Source: Aptenodytes patagonicus (Eukaryota; Chordata; Aves; Sphenisciformes; Spheniscidae). Taken from it: a stretch of DNA of 64,000 nt. The stretch is taken from contig NC_134959.1 of the NCBI RefSeq assembly GCF_965638725.1, positions 13,054,917-13,118,916 on the forward strand, written 5' to 3'. The notes under the pieces were generated by a model. It worked only from the letters and a program-made list of their open reading frames with translations, had not been told where the DNA came from and searched no databases. A program made the translations under genes and the position numbers. Positions 25,705 to 37,075 of this stretch are shown here, piece by piece; the first letter of the stretch is position 1; each line of letters opens with the position of its first letter.

Positions 25705-28700
25705 TATATGTTAGAAATAAGGCTTTTGAAATAAAAAAGCTCTCTTGCAATTTTAAAGCCTTATGATCAGGCAAGCTCTTCCTCTTGCAAATCCTTCCAT
25801 GAAAAAAGGAAAAATTCCCAACTCAACTGCAGCCTGATGAAATTAGAATTAATTAAAGCAAAACTAGTTTTATGGTGTTCATATTGCACAGATAAGTAGC
25901 CTTAGTCCTATTTTATACCTCTTATATGGTTCCCTTCTCATGTCACATCACAGTGCTATTGTCAGTTCCATGGGATGTGAAATAGTCTATTTGTAATGCC
26001 ATGATCTGTAGCATAACTATTAAATCATACGTATAGTAATGGGAGAGTATGTTCATTGAGTTCTCTGCAACAGGAGGAAGGGGAAAGGCCCGGCAAGTCA
26101 ATTAAAAAACATAGGACTTGACTTTGAACAAGACACCTGAGCATGAACAGACAGCAATATACAATGGGGTAGACTAGGGTGTGAACTTACAGTTTCTCAG
26201 AAACTTTGGTAATTGCCATGTTCACATGCCAACTCCCCAGTATCCGATGTAAATATTACTGTTTATTTTCCACTTGCATCTAAGCTATCTTGCCTTTGGT
26301 GCTGAGTGAAAACATGTATATGGATGCTTGCTGTGGGGCAGCTGACATGCTGCTACTATGCACCCTGCTTTGACCTGTGGTAACCCGCTTGTACACCTAC
26401 ACTTTTCGTTTCTTGGCCTCTTTGGTCTCTGTCCAGATAGAGAAGGAGCCAATAACCGTATCGGCTTCTATGGCACAGCAACAGGATAGGTGGCCCCGAG
26501 GGAGCTGGTGGACCAGTCCTGCGTGCAGAAAGCGGTGTGGAAGGATCTGTTCTTTTCCCTGATCTATTTCAACTTACACAGGGCAGGAGGGGGTAAGAGA
26601 GACGATGTGAGGCAGAACCAGTGTTTCCATCTTCCTGCAGACGGTAGTTATCCACATGTCCTCTTTGCAGCACCTTCCAGTTCTGTGTTCTTTTGTATCA
26701 TTCAGGTCAGATTGCTTTACAGAGAGACAAAGAACAGATTCCAGGATAAAATCAAAACTGCTCTAAAAATGCACTCTGTGTGGCAGTATTTGGAGCAGTG
26801 GTAAGAGGTTGAAAAAAGAGTTTGACCCTAACCCAAGAATCAAAATTAATGTAAGAGAATTTAATGCAACACAAGGTGTGGTGGAACAAAGACTATTGGG
26901 GGGGTCTCGTTTATATTCAGTTATGACAAACAATATTCAGTACTTAAAAAGAAACAACAGTGCAATGGTTTTCACTGAATTGTATGAAGAAACAGGATAA
27001 CTAACAAATATCACAAAACATGTCACAAATCAATTGTATTGAAAATATATTAGGTTTCTCTAAAAGAAAAGATCAGAAAAGGAAGCAGCACAAGCAGGAG
27101 GAGAGACAGCACACAAAGATTTACTTCTGAGTGCTACAAAATATTGAACTAAAAATAACATTAAAGATGAAATTTGCAATGAATCTCAAGCTGCTAAATT
27201 CCCAAAGGCTGGGTCTGCCAAAGGCTCTGTTGGTTTCCTCTGTTCTTTTCTGTCTTTATTTAAATATTTTATACAGTTTTCTATGTTCATGTGTAGTGCG
27301 AACTGTCATTTATATTTCAGTCCACTCTAAAATGGATCTTAGACTATCTCAAGCTGTACACTGCAGTGAGTAGTTTTGAACTGAGAGGTAAGTTGAAGTG
27401 GTAGGGACAAATGAAGACTGATATTTAATGTAGTTTTTGTGTACTCATATTTTGCTGTCATGTATTTTGCCTTAAAACTGATTTGTAATTTTATGCGTTT
27501 TGTGACATTATGATAAGATGTGATGTGAGTATGGTTTCCATTTAGCAAATACATTGATGTATTTTTGAGTCAGAGTGGTTGCCTATGGGAATTCTGACCT
27601 TAGGGTTTAATGTTTAGCAATAACAACACACAAGTTTATATCTGCAGTCTTAAATGCTCCTCTTTGTGCTTTGGACTTGGCAAGGTAAACTTTTTAAAAG
27701 AAGCCAGTCTTAAGCTTATTTCAGATTCACTTCTGTGATAGGCCCACAGGGTGCTAAATATCCTCATGTCTCTATTGTCTTAGGAATACAGGGCACACCT
27801 TACCCAGAAAAATGGGGACTCACCATGAAGCTGGGTCCAACACCTTGGGATAGATTCTCCCACCCATCTGGTGTTGGGGAGGAAGCAGAGAGATCTTTTA
27901 TATCCCTATAAAGACAAATTGCAGCAGTCGTGGTAGCTGGAGCACAGAGAAAGCTTCCTAATTGCTCTCCACAGGGTGAAAGACACCCGAGCTGGGGCTG
28001 GAGGGGGCACTGCAGGCAGAGCCGTGCCTCCAACCCAGCACTGTCAGCAGCGGGCACGGTGATGGTACTGACGGCAGAAGCATGTACGGTGCTCTGATCC
28101 CGAAAGTGTTCCCTTAAGGGCTAGTGCTGCTATATCCTGACCTTAAGACAGTCCTGTTGTTGATACACAGTGCTATCTATTAGATTAGGTAAGAAATGTT
28201 AAGATATATTAAGGTGGGATTCTGCATTGTTTTTACACCAGCACGAGGAAGAACTAAATTAGCAGTATTGGACTCCATTTCATCAGTTCTTATAAAAGAG
28301 AGAATTCTTAAGAAATTATGTTGCTTTCTTGCTTCTGAACAGTAAATCATACAGAATAAAAATTTAAAATAATGGCTATTAGATTAGGAAGTCTAAGAAG
28401 CTTTTACTACTTGGGAGCTTTGACTATTAAAGAATTGATAAATTGCCATTGAAATACAAGCAGCTCTCCAATATGATAGATCAAAGTTCATTTTTTTCCC
28501 TAATGCAGAGTTAAGATGAGCAGGCTTACTTTTTGCCTATCTTCTTTGCAGATCAAAAACATTCCTTTCTTTTTATTTGAGTGATCAATTTACTGGAAGA
28601 GTCCAACGTATATGTTGTGACTGTAGTAAAATTCTTATTCACAAGCCTTTATGTAGTAATACAGCATGTCGGCATTATGCAAACCTCAATACATCTCAGC

Positions 28701-29460
28701 ACTGCTGTCCAAAGTATATAGTATGTCTCCTCCACATAATACAGATGCAAAGGTAATTAATTATATTTCATAAAGTGATATTTCTTAAAATATTTTGACC
28801 ACATTATTAAAAAGTTTACTGTTCTAAGTAGTGCTTCTACACTAAGTTAGCAAACAGACTTCAGCATGTTGTGTTTTAGTGGACTGTATTCCATAGAAAG
28901 GACTCAAATGACTGAAATGTAAACCTTGGAAAGACACTTTAAACTCATGGCTTTTTAGAAATATGTTAATTGCATGTCAATGTAGTTATAAGAGTTTTTC
29001 TTTTTTGTATAGGCTTTTTTGTGTATTAAATACCTATTATTACATAAGCATGTCTAAATCTACTCTGTGATAATTTGTATTGTCTAAAAACCTTTTAAAT
29101 TAAGTAACACTAAAATATGTAATGAACATGCAACATTAAACACTTTTAAGGCCAGAAAATATGATCATATCCTTCAGAAAATATTTCTAAAATGTGTGAT
29201 TTCCAACCCACTAACCTACAAGTTGTGTAAAAGCTACAGTTGATAACAAGGTCTTGTACATCTGGATCATTGGGTAAATACTGTCTGCCAGTATAGCTGG
29301 AGGAGATAGACATTTCCATTTTTAAGGTCAGTTCTGTAAAGAAAATCCTTATGTGGGTGTCCACAACTTGGCTGCTGATCTTGGGTCAGACACAGTGTGT
29401 ACACACTGTCATAGCACCCTGTGTTCAAAGAGGAGGAAAATCCTGCATGTGGCCCTATGA
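25705..29460. other. Intergenic sequence, small GC patch
   Basis: No gene was found. A GC-richer patch lies at about 27940-28070 on otherwise AT-rich background. The open frames between 26.4 and 27.5 kb are short and featureless. Confidence 0.45.
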
Positions 29461-29462
29461 AG

Positions 29463-29585
29463 GTTCAATCCTGCACAATGCTGTGCAATCTGGTCCAGCA
29501 AAACACTTAAGCGCATACTTAGTTTTAACTTAAGGGACAATATGTAAGTCAGATACATACTTTGCTGAAAGATGCAGGATCAAAC
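29463..29585. repeat. MITE-like element with terminal inverted repeats
   Basis: The left end GTTCAATCCTGCA (29463-29475) and the right end TGCAGGATCAAAC (29573-29585) are inverted repeats matching at 11 of 13 positions. Between them, 'agcaaaacacttaagcgcatacttagttttaactta' resembles the core of a short palindromic repeat I recall from turtles and other sauropsids (aagcacttaagcatgtgcttaactttaa). No transposase is present. This is the clearest terminal-repeat structure of the group in this window. Confidence 0.6.
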
Positions 29586-30786
29586 ACATATATTCCTGAA
29601 GGTGGTATATAATGTGTGAAAATAAATTGTATGGGAAAACATGTATAGATAGCTAGATAGGTAATTAAGGAAGCCTTCGATTTCAGTTCAAGGAATACTT
29701 ATATTTACAGTATTTTGTTTCGCATTAATCCTTCGGTAGCCTACCACTGTTTGTATCTGGCCATGAAATTTTCATCTATGTAGTGTCTTTCTTTGGAATG
29801 TAAAGATTTACAATCCCTGAGCCTGGTTTGGCTCATCTTGACGTTGATGACAGAAATCCCAATTTTGCTCTCAAAGGGCATGATTGGACCAGTTAACATT
29901 TATTTCAGCCTTGCAGAAGGACATAGTGCTTATTTTATGTATAAAGTATGCCAAAATAAGATTAAGAGACTTTATGAACATTGCACAGTAAGTCAGTGGC
30001 ATGTAGTCATAGAACTAAGGATTCCTTCCTTCCTGACTCTCACTTCCTTGCTTTATACTGTACTTTTGATAATGTGTCTGCATTCCCATAGCAATATTAT
30101 TCTGGCACATGATAATGCAATAGTTTTGAAATACGCCTTTCATGTGATGTGTGAAAACATAAAATCTATAGATGTGCAGTATACATGGATAGAAGAATTC
30201 ATATTGCAATATGTAGCTACAAGCATAATAAATGGAAATTGATGAAAAGGGAATCTTTCTACTGCTGGGATTTTAAAGAATTAGACAAATGTGTGTAGTT
30301 CAAATAAGGCAGAATATTCTGCTTCTTGTCATAGAAAGAGCGATGAACATGTATCAGAAGAGAAAATCAGCTGCCGCTTGGTAAGTACCCTATGATTTTT
30401 CTTGACTGCTGCCATTTGGGTGCTACCAAGTCCAGTACTTACTGTGCAGATCAGGGATGCTAGCTCCTTTTTTGTTCTGTCTTTTGAAAGGACAGTCTTT
30501 CTTAGAAAAACTAAAACTATAGCAATACAATACCATCCCTTCAGATAGACTTTTATTAATTCATTTGCTTTGCAAGTGGGAGCTAAATCAGTATAATTGT
30601 GAAGTTAATTCTCGGTCCTGTCTTTTCATCTTGAAGGCAGAAGAGAATCCCAGAAAAGTGACACTGAATGCTATTTTTCTCTCATTTTTTACAGGCAGTC
30701 TTTGCATAGTACAATATTAGGTGAAGCAAGTCTTTGTAATTTATATATTTATGCTAGGTGTTTTTAATTCTTATTATTGTTATTGT

Positions 30787-30828
30787 AGTAGTAGTAGTAG
30801 CAGTAGTAATAGCAGTAAGTAGTAGTAT
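30787..30828 (+). repeat. (TAG)n trinucleotide repeat, imperfect
   Basis: The run reads gtagtagtagtagtagcag and continues with tagtaatagcagtaagtagtagt, an interrupted TAG/CAG-type microsatellite of roughly 40 bp. Confidence 0.8.
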
Positions 30829-30914
30829 TATGGAAGTCCCTCTGTAAGGCTCTGTAGAAAGAGATCATTGAAAGATAGCATTCTGGAGATGATGCTCTAT
30901 CTAACTGGAATCAG

Positions 30915-30937
30915 CAGGACGTAGGAACTACGTCCTG
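30915..30937. repeat. Perfect 10-bp hairpin
   Basis: CAGGACGTAG (30915-30924) is the exact reverse complement of CTACGTCCTG (30928-30937), with a 3-base GAA loop. About one such short hairpin is expected by chance in 64 kb when loop length is free, so no function is claimed. Confidence 0.7.
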
Positions 30938-33576
30938 TACGATGAATAACAAAAGAAAGAGTAGTTTACATTCTTTGATACACTTCTGCTCGATTAACCC
31001 CCAGTGGGATTTTACCCCTCCAGTCACATTTTTTTGTTTCTCTAATCTTCTTTTGTATTTGCTCACTGACCCCAAGCATGTATTTGACTTGTGACCCTAT
31101 TTCTGTTAATAAAATACAGGCCATCTGACCAGCATTCACACCAATGAACTACAAGGTGATGATTACCTCATTGTAAATGCTAGGAGTTAGCAGCATGCAG
31201 CAGTATAAGGCTGGTGGTTGGGTGGGCTGAAGATAACCAACGAAGGCAGCATGAGCAATTCTGAACTGTGATTTCAAAACCAAACTAATAAACTCCTTCA
31301 AAATATGTAATACTATCCATAGAAGAACTGTACATCTCCTTATGTATTGTTCAGCTATTAATCAGTTGATAATGTTTAGGGGATTATGGCATGACAAAAA
31401 ACAATTATAGCTATAATGTGGAAATTTTCAGTATCTGTATGGGTGGTAGCTTATAAAATCAAAATTACCCTATTTACATTTTGGGTTATCAATTATAATT
31501 ATATGCCTCATGAAAAAATACATCAGCACTCAGTGGTAATAATTTCCGCATAGTGTTTTGAGGCTAAATTAACACTGGAAAGCATAGGTGAGCTCTTTCT
31601 AAGCAAAGTATTATTTGTTTTTAAAGCACTAACAGAAATGTGGAAATTTTTTTTTAAGAAAATGCATAGTAATGAACTTATTAATGCTTTCACCAAATCC
31701 TTAAACCATGAATCTTATGAAAAGCACTGTTAATTGTGTGTTACATGAAAAAATCATGCCAAAGCCATTTATCAGATATGTAATCTGTGGCTCTGTTTTG
31801 TGACAGGAAGCCATTATTTCCACTGAAAAAACAAATCCGTTAAATTTGAACTATTAGATTACAGCAGGGTTAAGGCTGGTTCTGTGCTGCAGAGTCACAT
31901 CAGGGTCACAGCCCAGTTCTAGAGATGTACTGCAAGAGCTTCATATCTGATTAAGACAAAAAACTGATAAAAATGTAATGCAGACTAACAATATGGAATT
32001 ATCTGATGCAGTTTGGGGGGATAGGGACAGGGGGTATAACATCATTCAGTTTATTTGCATATGTTTGTTCTTTCTACTGAAATCAATCTCTTTGAAGGAA
32101 GCAAGAAAACTTTAGAAAAAGAAAATATTATTAATGCTGGTAAGAGAACACAGAAGAAAATCTTTAGTAAACATTTCTTTTCCAGTGTTGATTATCATTC
32201 TGTCTAATGTTTATTTTCATAATTTTCTTTGATCCAAACACAAATAATAAAGTTAGCTCCGTTTCTTTGAACTAACAAAACTATACTGTGGCCAAATTTG
32301 GAGCAAATTTTTAAGTGGCTTTTTTGTTTTTCTCCCAAGCCACATAACAAATTTATAGAGTAGATATCTGCATAACTCACACCCTCTCCTATATAGGAAT
32401 GTTTCTATGGCTAACAGTAATTTACCTGCTGTGGGTCTCCTGACTTTATTGAAAAGGCTGAGGGCTGTAAGCGTCTGGGCACATACTCAATAGCAGTCAA
32501 GGGAGCGCCAGTGGTTCAGGGCTTTGGATCAGGGCTCACCCCGTCGTGTTACGAAAATTGCTACAGTTTATAGGGATTGACTGTGGCTCTGCTGGGCTGG
32601 CTGATGGGTTGCAAACCCAGAATGCAGTCAGTCCGCCCTCACTGCGTTTCCTACCCAAACCTACATCACAGACGGCAGGCAGAGAGGCAGGGCAGGGATG
32701 GCAGAGGACCAGGTCCATGCCTATCAGGATCTGTGCACAAGGGGAGCTGGAAAGGCATTGTTACTGCTTCTCACTTCTGGACCAGAACCAAGCAGCCAGA
32801 GCACAGGTTGTACCTTCACAATCTTCTTCCATCAGAAATTTGACAGACAAGTATGTACTATAGGCTTAGAAACAACTACATTCCTAATATAAATATTATA
32901 CAATTGTAAAATATGTACTACAGTAATTACCATAGTGCTTGAAACTAGGTCTACGTTGCTGGAGGTGTTTTAGTCTGTACATATTTAAAAACTCTGCCAA
33001 ATCACAGATCTGCTTCGGAGACCAAACCCACAAGATCATCTCAGGTAAAGCTATTGACCGTGTCTCAGAAAGCTGTCCTCTTGTGTGCCTGACAGCACCT
33101 GCTGGGGTGATGGTCAAGAGTCCATACCTGTGATGGAAAGCATATATGTCAACCTCAGATTACAGCTAGCATGTATTCTGGCTGTTCTGTTCAGCCCTCC
33201 TGTGTGCAAATATTGTCTCTGAAGTTGGTGAAAGTTATGAATAAAGACCACAACATCCAACCTCAGTCAATCAGCTACAGAAGAGCCATATGCTGGATAA
33301 ACTCACTGTGTTTTTAAATTTTTGGGGATATGATACAGAAACATGAGAGATTCTCAGGTTCTCTGAAACTTACTATTTTTTCGCTCTCCCATTACATTCC
33401 TGTGTTTGTCCCACTGCTTAGCCTAGCTGAACAAGGGCATCCGGTCTAATGATCGATTGCCTCTGTGAGCAGGTCCAAGTTTCATTCTTAAATCAGCCAG
33501 CATGTGGTTGATGACAGGGACAAAGCCAACCCTCATCACTCCCTAAGCAAGTCGTGTTCCCCTTTACTGTACACTT

Positions 33577-33653
33577 TGACCAAATTATGATTTCACCATT
33601 GAAATAAATGTCAACATTTCCACCAGCTTCAGATGGATTGGGATTTGGCCATT
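33577..33653. repeat. Palindromic MITE-like relic
   Basis: The left end 'tgaccaaatt' and right end 'gggatttggcca' are imperfect inverted repeats. The interior 'ccattgaaataaatg ... ttccaccagcttcagatgg' is a worn version of the CATTGAAGTCAATGG core. It is the same class as the copies at 14891 and 40030. Confidence 0.5.
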
Positions 33654-36600
33654 GGCTTCTAAGTGCAGATGGCCTGTTAAGGGGCTTATTTTTAAATCAG
33701 GAGGTGTGTAAGTGCTTCAAGAGATTATAAAAATAGCAATGAATACAAATAACATGAGGTCAGGTATTGCTAAAAAGTGTCATTAGAAAATGGACATGTT
33801 TAAGGATAAATCGGAACTGATCCCAGTGACTGCAGGTGACTCACACTTGAGCAAGAATGAAAATTTGGGTTTAGAACTGTGCAGAACAATTTTGGCTGAA
33901 CCTTTTTACTTTTTTTTTTTAAAATACATATAAAAATGCCAAATAGAAAACAGTTGTTAACTTCTGCAGTTTGTTCTGGTCAAAATAGAGTACTTCTGGT
34001 CCTAGAGGAGGGAGTCCCCAAACGGTAACTAAAGGCTCCTGCCTAAATGTGCAAGAGCCCGTCCCTTTGACAGAAGAACATCACAACTACGAACACAACC
34101 AAAAGGCACTGCTTATTCAGTTTCTTTTTTTTCTTTTTAACTTTATGAAAACCGTAATACCAGAACCGATACTGTAATTATTGTGCAGTTCACTTTCATA
34201 TAAATATACTTAGGAATATGGGACTTGAAAAAACCACACACCTCTAGGCTCTGTTTCCTAAATTGCTGGTAACTGTAGCATAGGTACAAAGCCCAGAATG
34301 AGCCCACAGTAACATCCACTGTAGATGTCCCAAGGAGCAAAGTTAGAAAAGTTAGAGCGCTACAGAATACCCATTTCTTGATGGAAGAGTGTGAATCAGT
34401 GCACTTCCAAAACTTATGAGCTTTACATTCTTACATAATTTTAAGTAAAAATACAAAGAAGTGCTCACGTGCTAGAAAAAGCTCTCCCTATTTCTTGTTA
34501 CTGAAAGAAATGGGACTTTGGCATGTAGAAGCAGAGTCCCTTGTATTCCCTAGTCCCTGAGACTGCATGGCTTGCTGGATAATTCAGAGCTAAACACAAA
34601 ATTGTACTCAGTGTTCTTCCCTCCTCCCTTTTTGAATAAATGTTTCTACTCTGCATTCCTGCAAAGACGAGCAGAAAGCCTTGTAGACAGGTGTAGTAAC
34701 ATCTGCCTGAGTCTGCAGAAGCCTGAAACAGCAGCAATGAGAGGTATAGTGCTTGCAAACTAAAGGTGATAGCCTATGTCATGCTGAAAACTCAGCATGT
34801 GTAACAGCTCAAAATAAATGGGAATCCATGTAAAAATAAATAGTATATGGCTTACTGTAGTATGGCTCCATTTTGGGGGGGTTGTGTTTGTTTTTTATAA
34901 TATTCAATTTAATATTCAATTATTTTTATATTCAATTAAAATAAAATATTTGCAGATACTGTGATAACATCCTTTGCCACTGATGGTCCAGGCCTTAGCG
35001 GGTGTAAAGCTTTTGTGGTGCCTGGCAAAGGATGCGGCTGATGTCCTAGCCTAGCTACCTTGTCGTAGAGTATGTCCGTCTTGAAAATTCCTCTTCAGAA
35101 TGGCTCTCTAGCAGGATCACTAGGATCTCTGTGCTCTTCACAGCTAGGGATTGAAACGTGAGTTGTGCCTCAAAAATCTTATGTTATATAGTCCCACGGT
35201 AATTCTTCTTCCTTTATCTCCAGTAATTTTCCTATGCTGGTTCTGGTCTGTTCCCTCCTGCTCAGCAGGGGGTGTTTTTGTTCTTTTTCTTTGTTGCTAT
35301 TAATTTTCTCATAACTACTATCTACTACATTCACATAGCATCTGCTATCAAGCTACTAAAACAATGTTCAAGTATATTAAATCCCCCATTTTAAAACAGT
35401 AATAAAAGGTTTTTACTATATAAATACAAAAAGCTTCTCTCAGATCATGCAGTAAGGAAACCAAATACAGAGCTAAAGTTCCCAGAACTTGGGAGGACAA
35501 AGGAGCAGTTTACTAAAGACCCTTTTCCCAACACTCACAGCTCTGATAGTCCTTAGAGGAAATAATAAATCTTTCTCTTTGTCACTCTTCCCTAGGTTTC
35601 TTTTGTTGTTTGGGATTAAAAAAAAAAAGTGTGAGTACTACTTACAAGGCAGCTTCCTTGATGTTTCTGGTAGTCCAACCAAGGGACAAGATTGTGTGTA
35701 TAGGAAGGGGAGATGAACAATTCATCCTGTAAAGGAATTAAAAACAAAAGTGGAAATCCTTTGTAAGAAGAAGAGTGGTTGGGATTATAGCTGCATGCTT
35801 TCACTAATGACTTTGCAAACATTTAGCCAGAGATAACCTAGAAATCCAGTTGCACTTTATTTAATATTCAGATAAGGACCATTCACCTGCTGTTAAGCTA
35901 CAACATCTACAATCATTCTTTGAATACTGATAATTATATGAAGCAGACTCCCCTAGAGGCTGGTAGTCTAGTCTGGATTCACCTGGAATACAAAGATGAA
36001 TAATATTGTATATTACATGCACCCAAGTAGTTGCAATTTATAGAAATGTCCATTTATGCTCCTGAAAAAGAGATGTGTATTTCCCTAGGGGTATAGTATA
36101 TGGTGATAAAAACCTGTGTGGCGGACTGTTTGGATTGTAACTCCTAGTGTGCCTGTTGTTGATTAATTAATAAACAAATAAATCGTTATATTTAGCCAGA
36201 TATCTCACTACAAGACCATAAAAGAGAAAATGTTAAAAAAGGATTTTGTGTGCCTCGCCATAAGGAAGGGTTACTCAGAGACACAAGAAATAAGTACCAG
36301 AAGTGGCATCCAAATGGCTCAGAGTAGATATGTGTATACATTTTTAAAAGATGAGTAGCATTATGAATATGCTCTCTTTGCCTCCTCCTTTCCTCCTCTT
36401 TCTCCCATCAGGTGCCTTGTCCTTGTTCTCCCCTCTCGTTTGCTGATGGCTGATAACACCTTATCTCCACCAGGGAAGCAACCGGGAAGTTTGCTCCTTC
36501 CTCACAAGACTGAGGGTATAATTAGAACAACGCACCTGCTCAGTCCTCTGGTGACTCAGTTAGTCTACATCCATGTCAAAATCCATGCTGTGAGGGTAAT

Positions 36601-36945
36601 TTGATCATCTCACTTACTTTTTTCATATACTTTATATGAATAAACCACCAGAACAAGCCTCTGTTGAGTTGGTTCAGTTTAATCTCACAAATTTGTGTCA
36701 ACTCTTTGTTGCCAGAAGAATTTTATCATTTGATCTCATGGTTACACTTTAGTAGACTTTAGTACATATTTTATTTCACTCTCCAGAATATAAAATTCCA
36801 TTTTGTGTCAAAATCATCTTTTTATTATTATCTATTTATATTTCAGTGATACTTACAGGCTTCAACTGAGATCAGGGTCTTGTTGTACGAGACAATACAG
36901 AAACATGCAATAAAAGAATTCTAGTCCCAGGAGCCTTGTAAGCTA
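33654..36945. other. Intergenic sequence, AT-rich
   Basis: No gene was found. Short direct repeats of an 'aatattcaatt' word occur at about 34898-34938. A 12-bp inverted repeat with a 43-base spacer is listed separately. Confidence 0.45.
34968..35034. repeat. 12-bp perfect inverted repeat, hairpin-sized
   Basis: CATCCTTTGCCA (34968-34979) and TGGCAAAGGATG (35023-35034) are perfect reverse complements 43 bases apart. The unit of 67 nt is in the size range of a microRNA precursor, but pairing inside the arms looks poor by eye. No known microRNA was recognised. Confidence 0.55.
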
Positions 36946-36949
36946 AATA

Positions 36950-37075
36950 AAGGCTAGGAGAAAGGAAATATTACCCCCATTTTACAGATGGGAAACCGAA
37001 GCTCTGACAATCTTTCCATACAACGCAGTGCAGTGTCATACAGCGATACTGAAGAGAGAGTTCTGAAAAAGCGAC
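36950..37075 (+). repeat. MIR-like SINE relic (copy 3)
   Basis: The run 'atattacccccattttacagatgggaaaccgaagctctgac' matches the most conserved part of the MIR core as I remember it (tattatccccattttacagatgaggaaactgaggc). The flanks are too diverged to place the ends exactly. Confidence 0.65.

Larger units (their letters stand above)
29586..33570. other. Intergenic sequence with simple repeat and hairpin
   Basis: No coding exon was supported. The longest open frame (29793-30242, 149 codons) is AT-rich, lacks a domain and has no plausible splice context. A GC-richer patch occurs at about 32500-32800. An octamer-like ATTTGCAT lies at about 32050. Confidence 0.45.

Noticed and set aside
29793-30242. 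149-codon plus-strand open frame in the desert
   Set aside because: AT-rich, no domain or family resemblance, no promoter or splice context. The length is not surprising in 64 kb.
32939-33133. Small open frame at 33 kb as an exon
   Set aside because: No acceptor or donor of good quality frames it and no domain was recognised.
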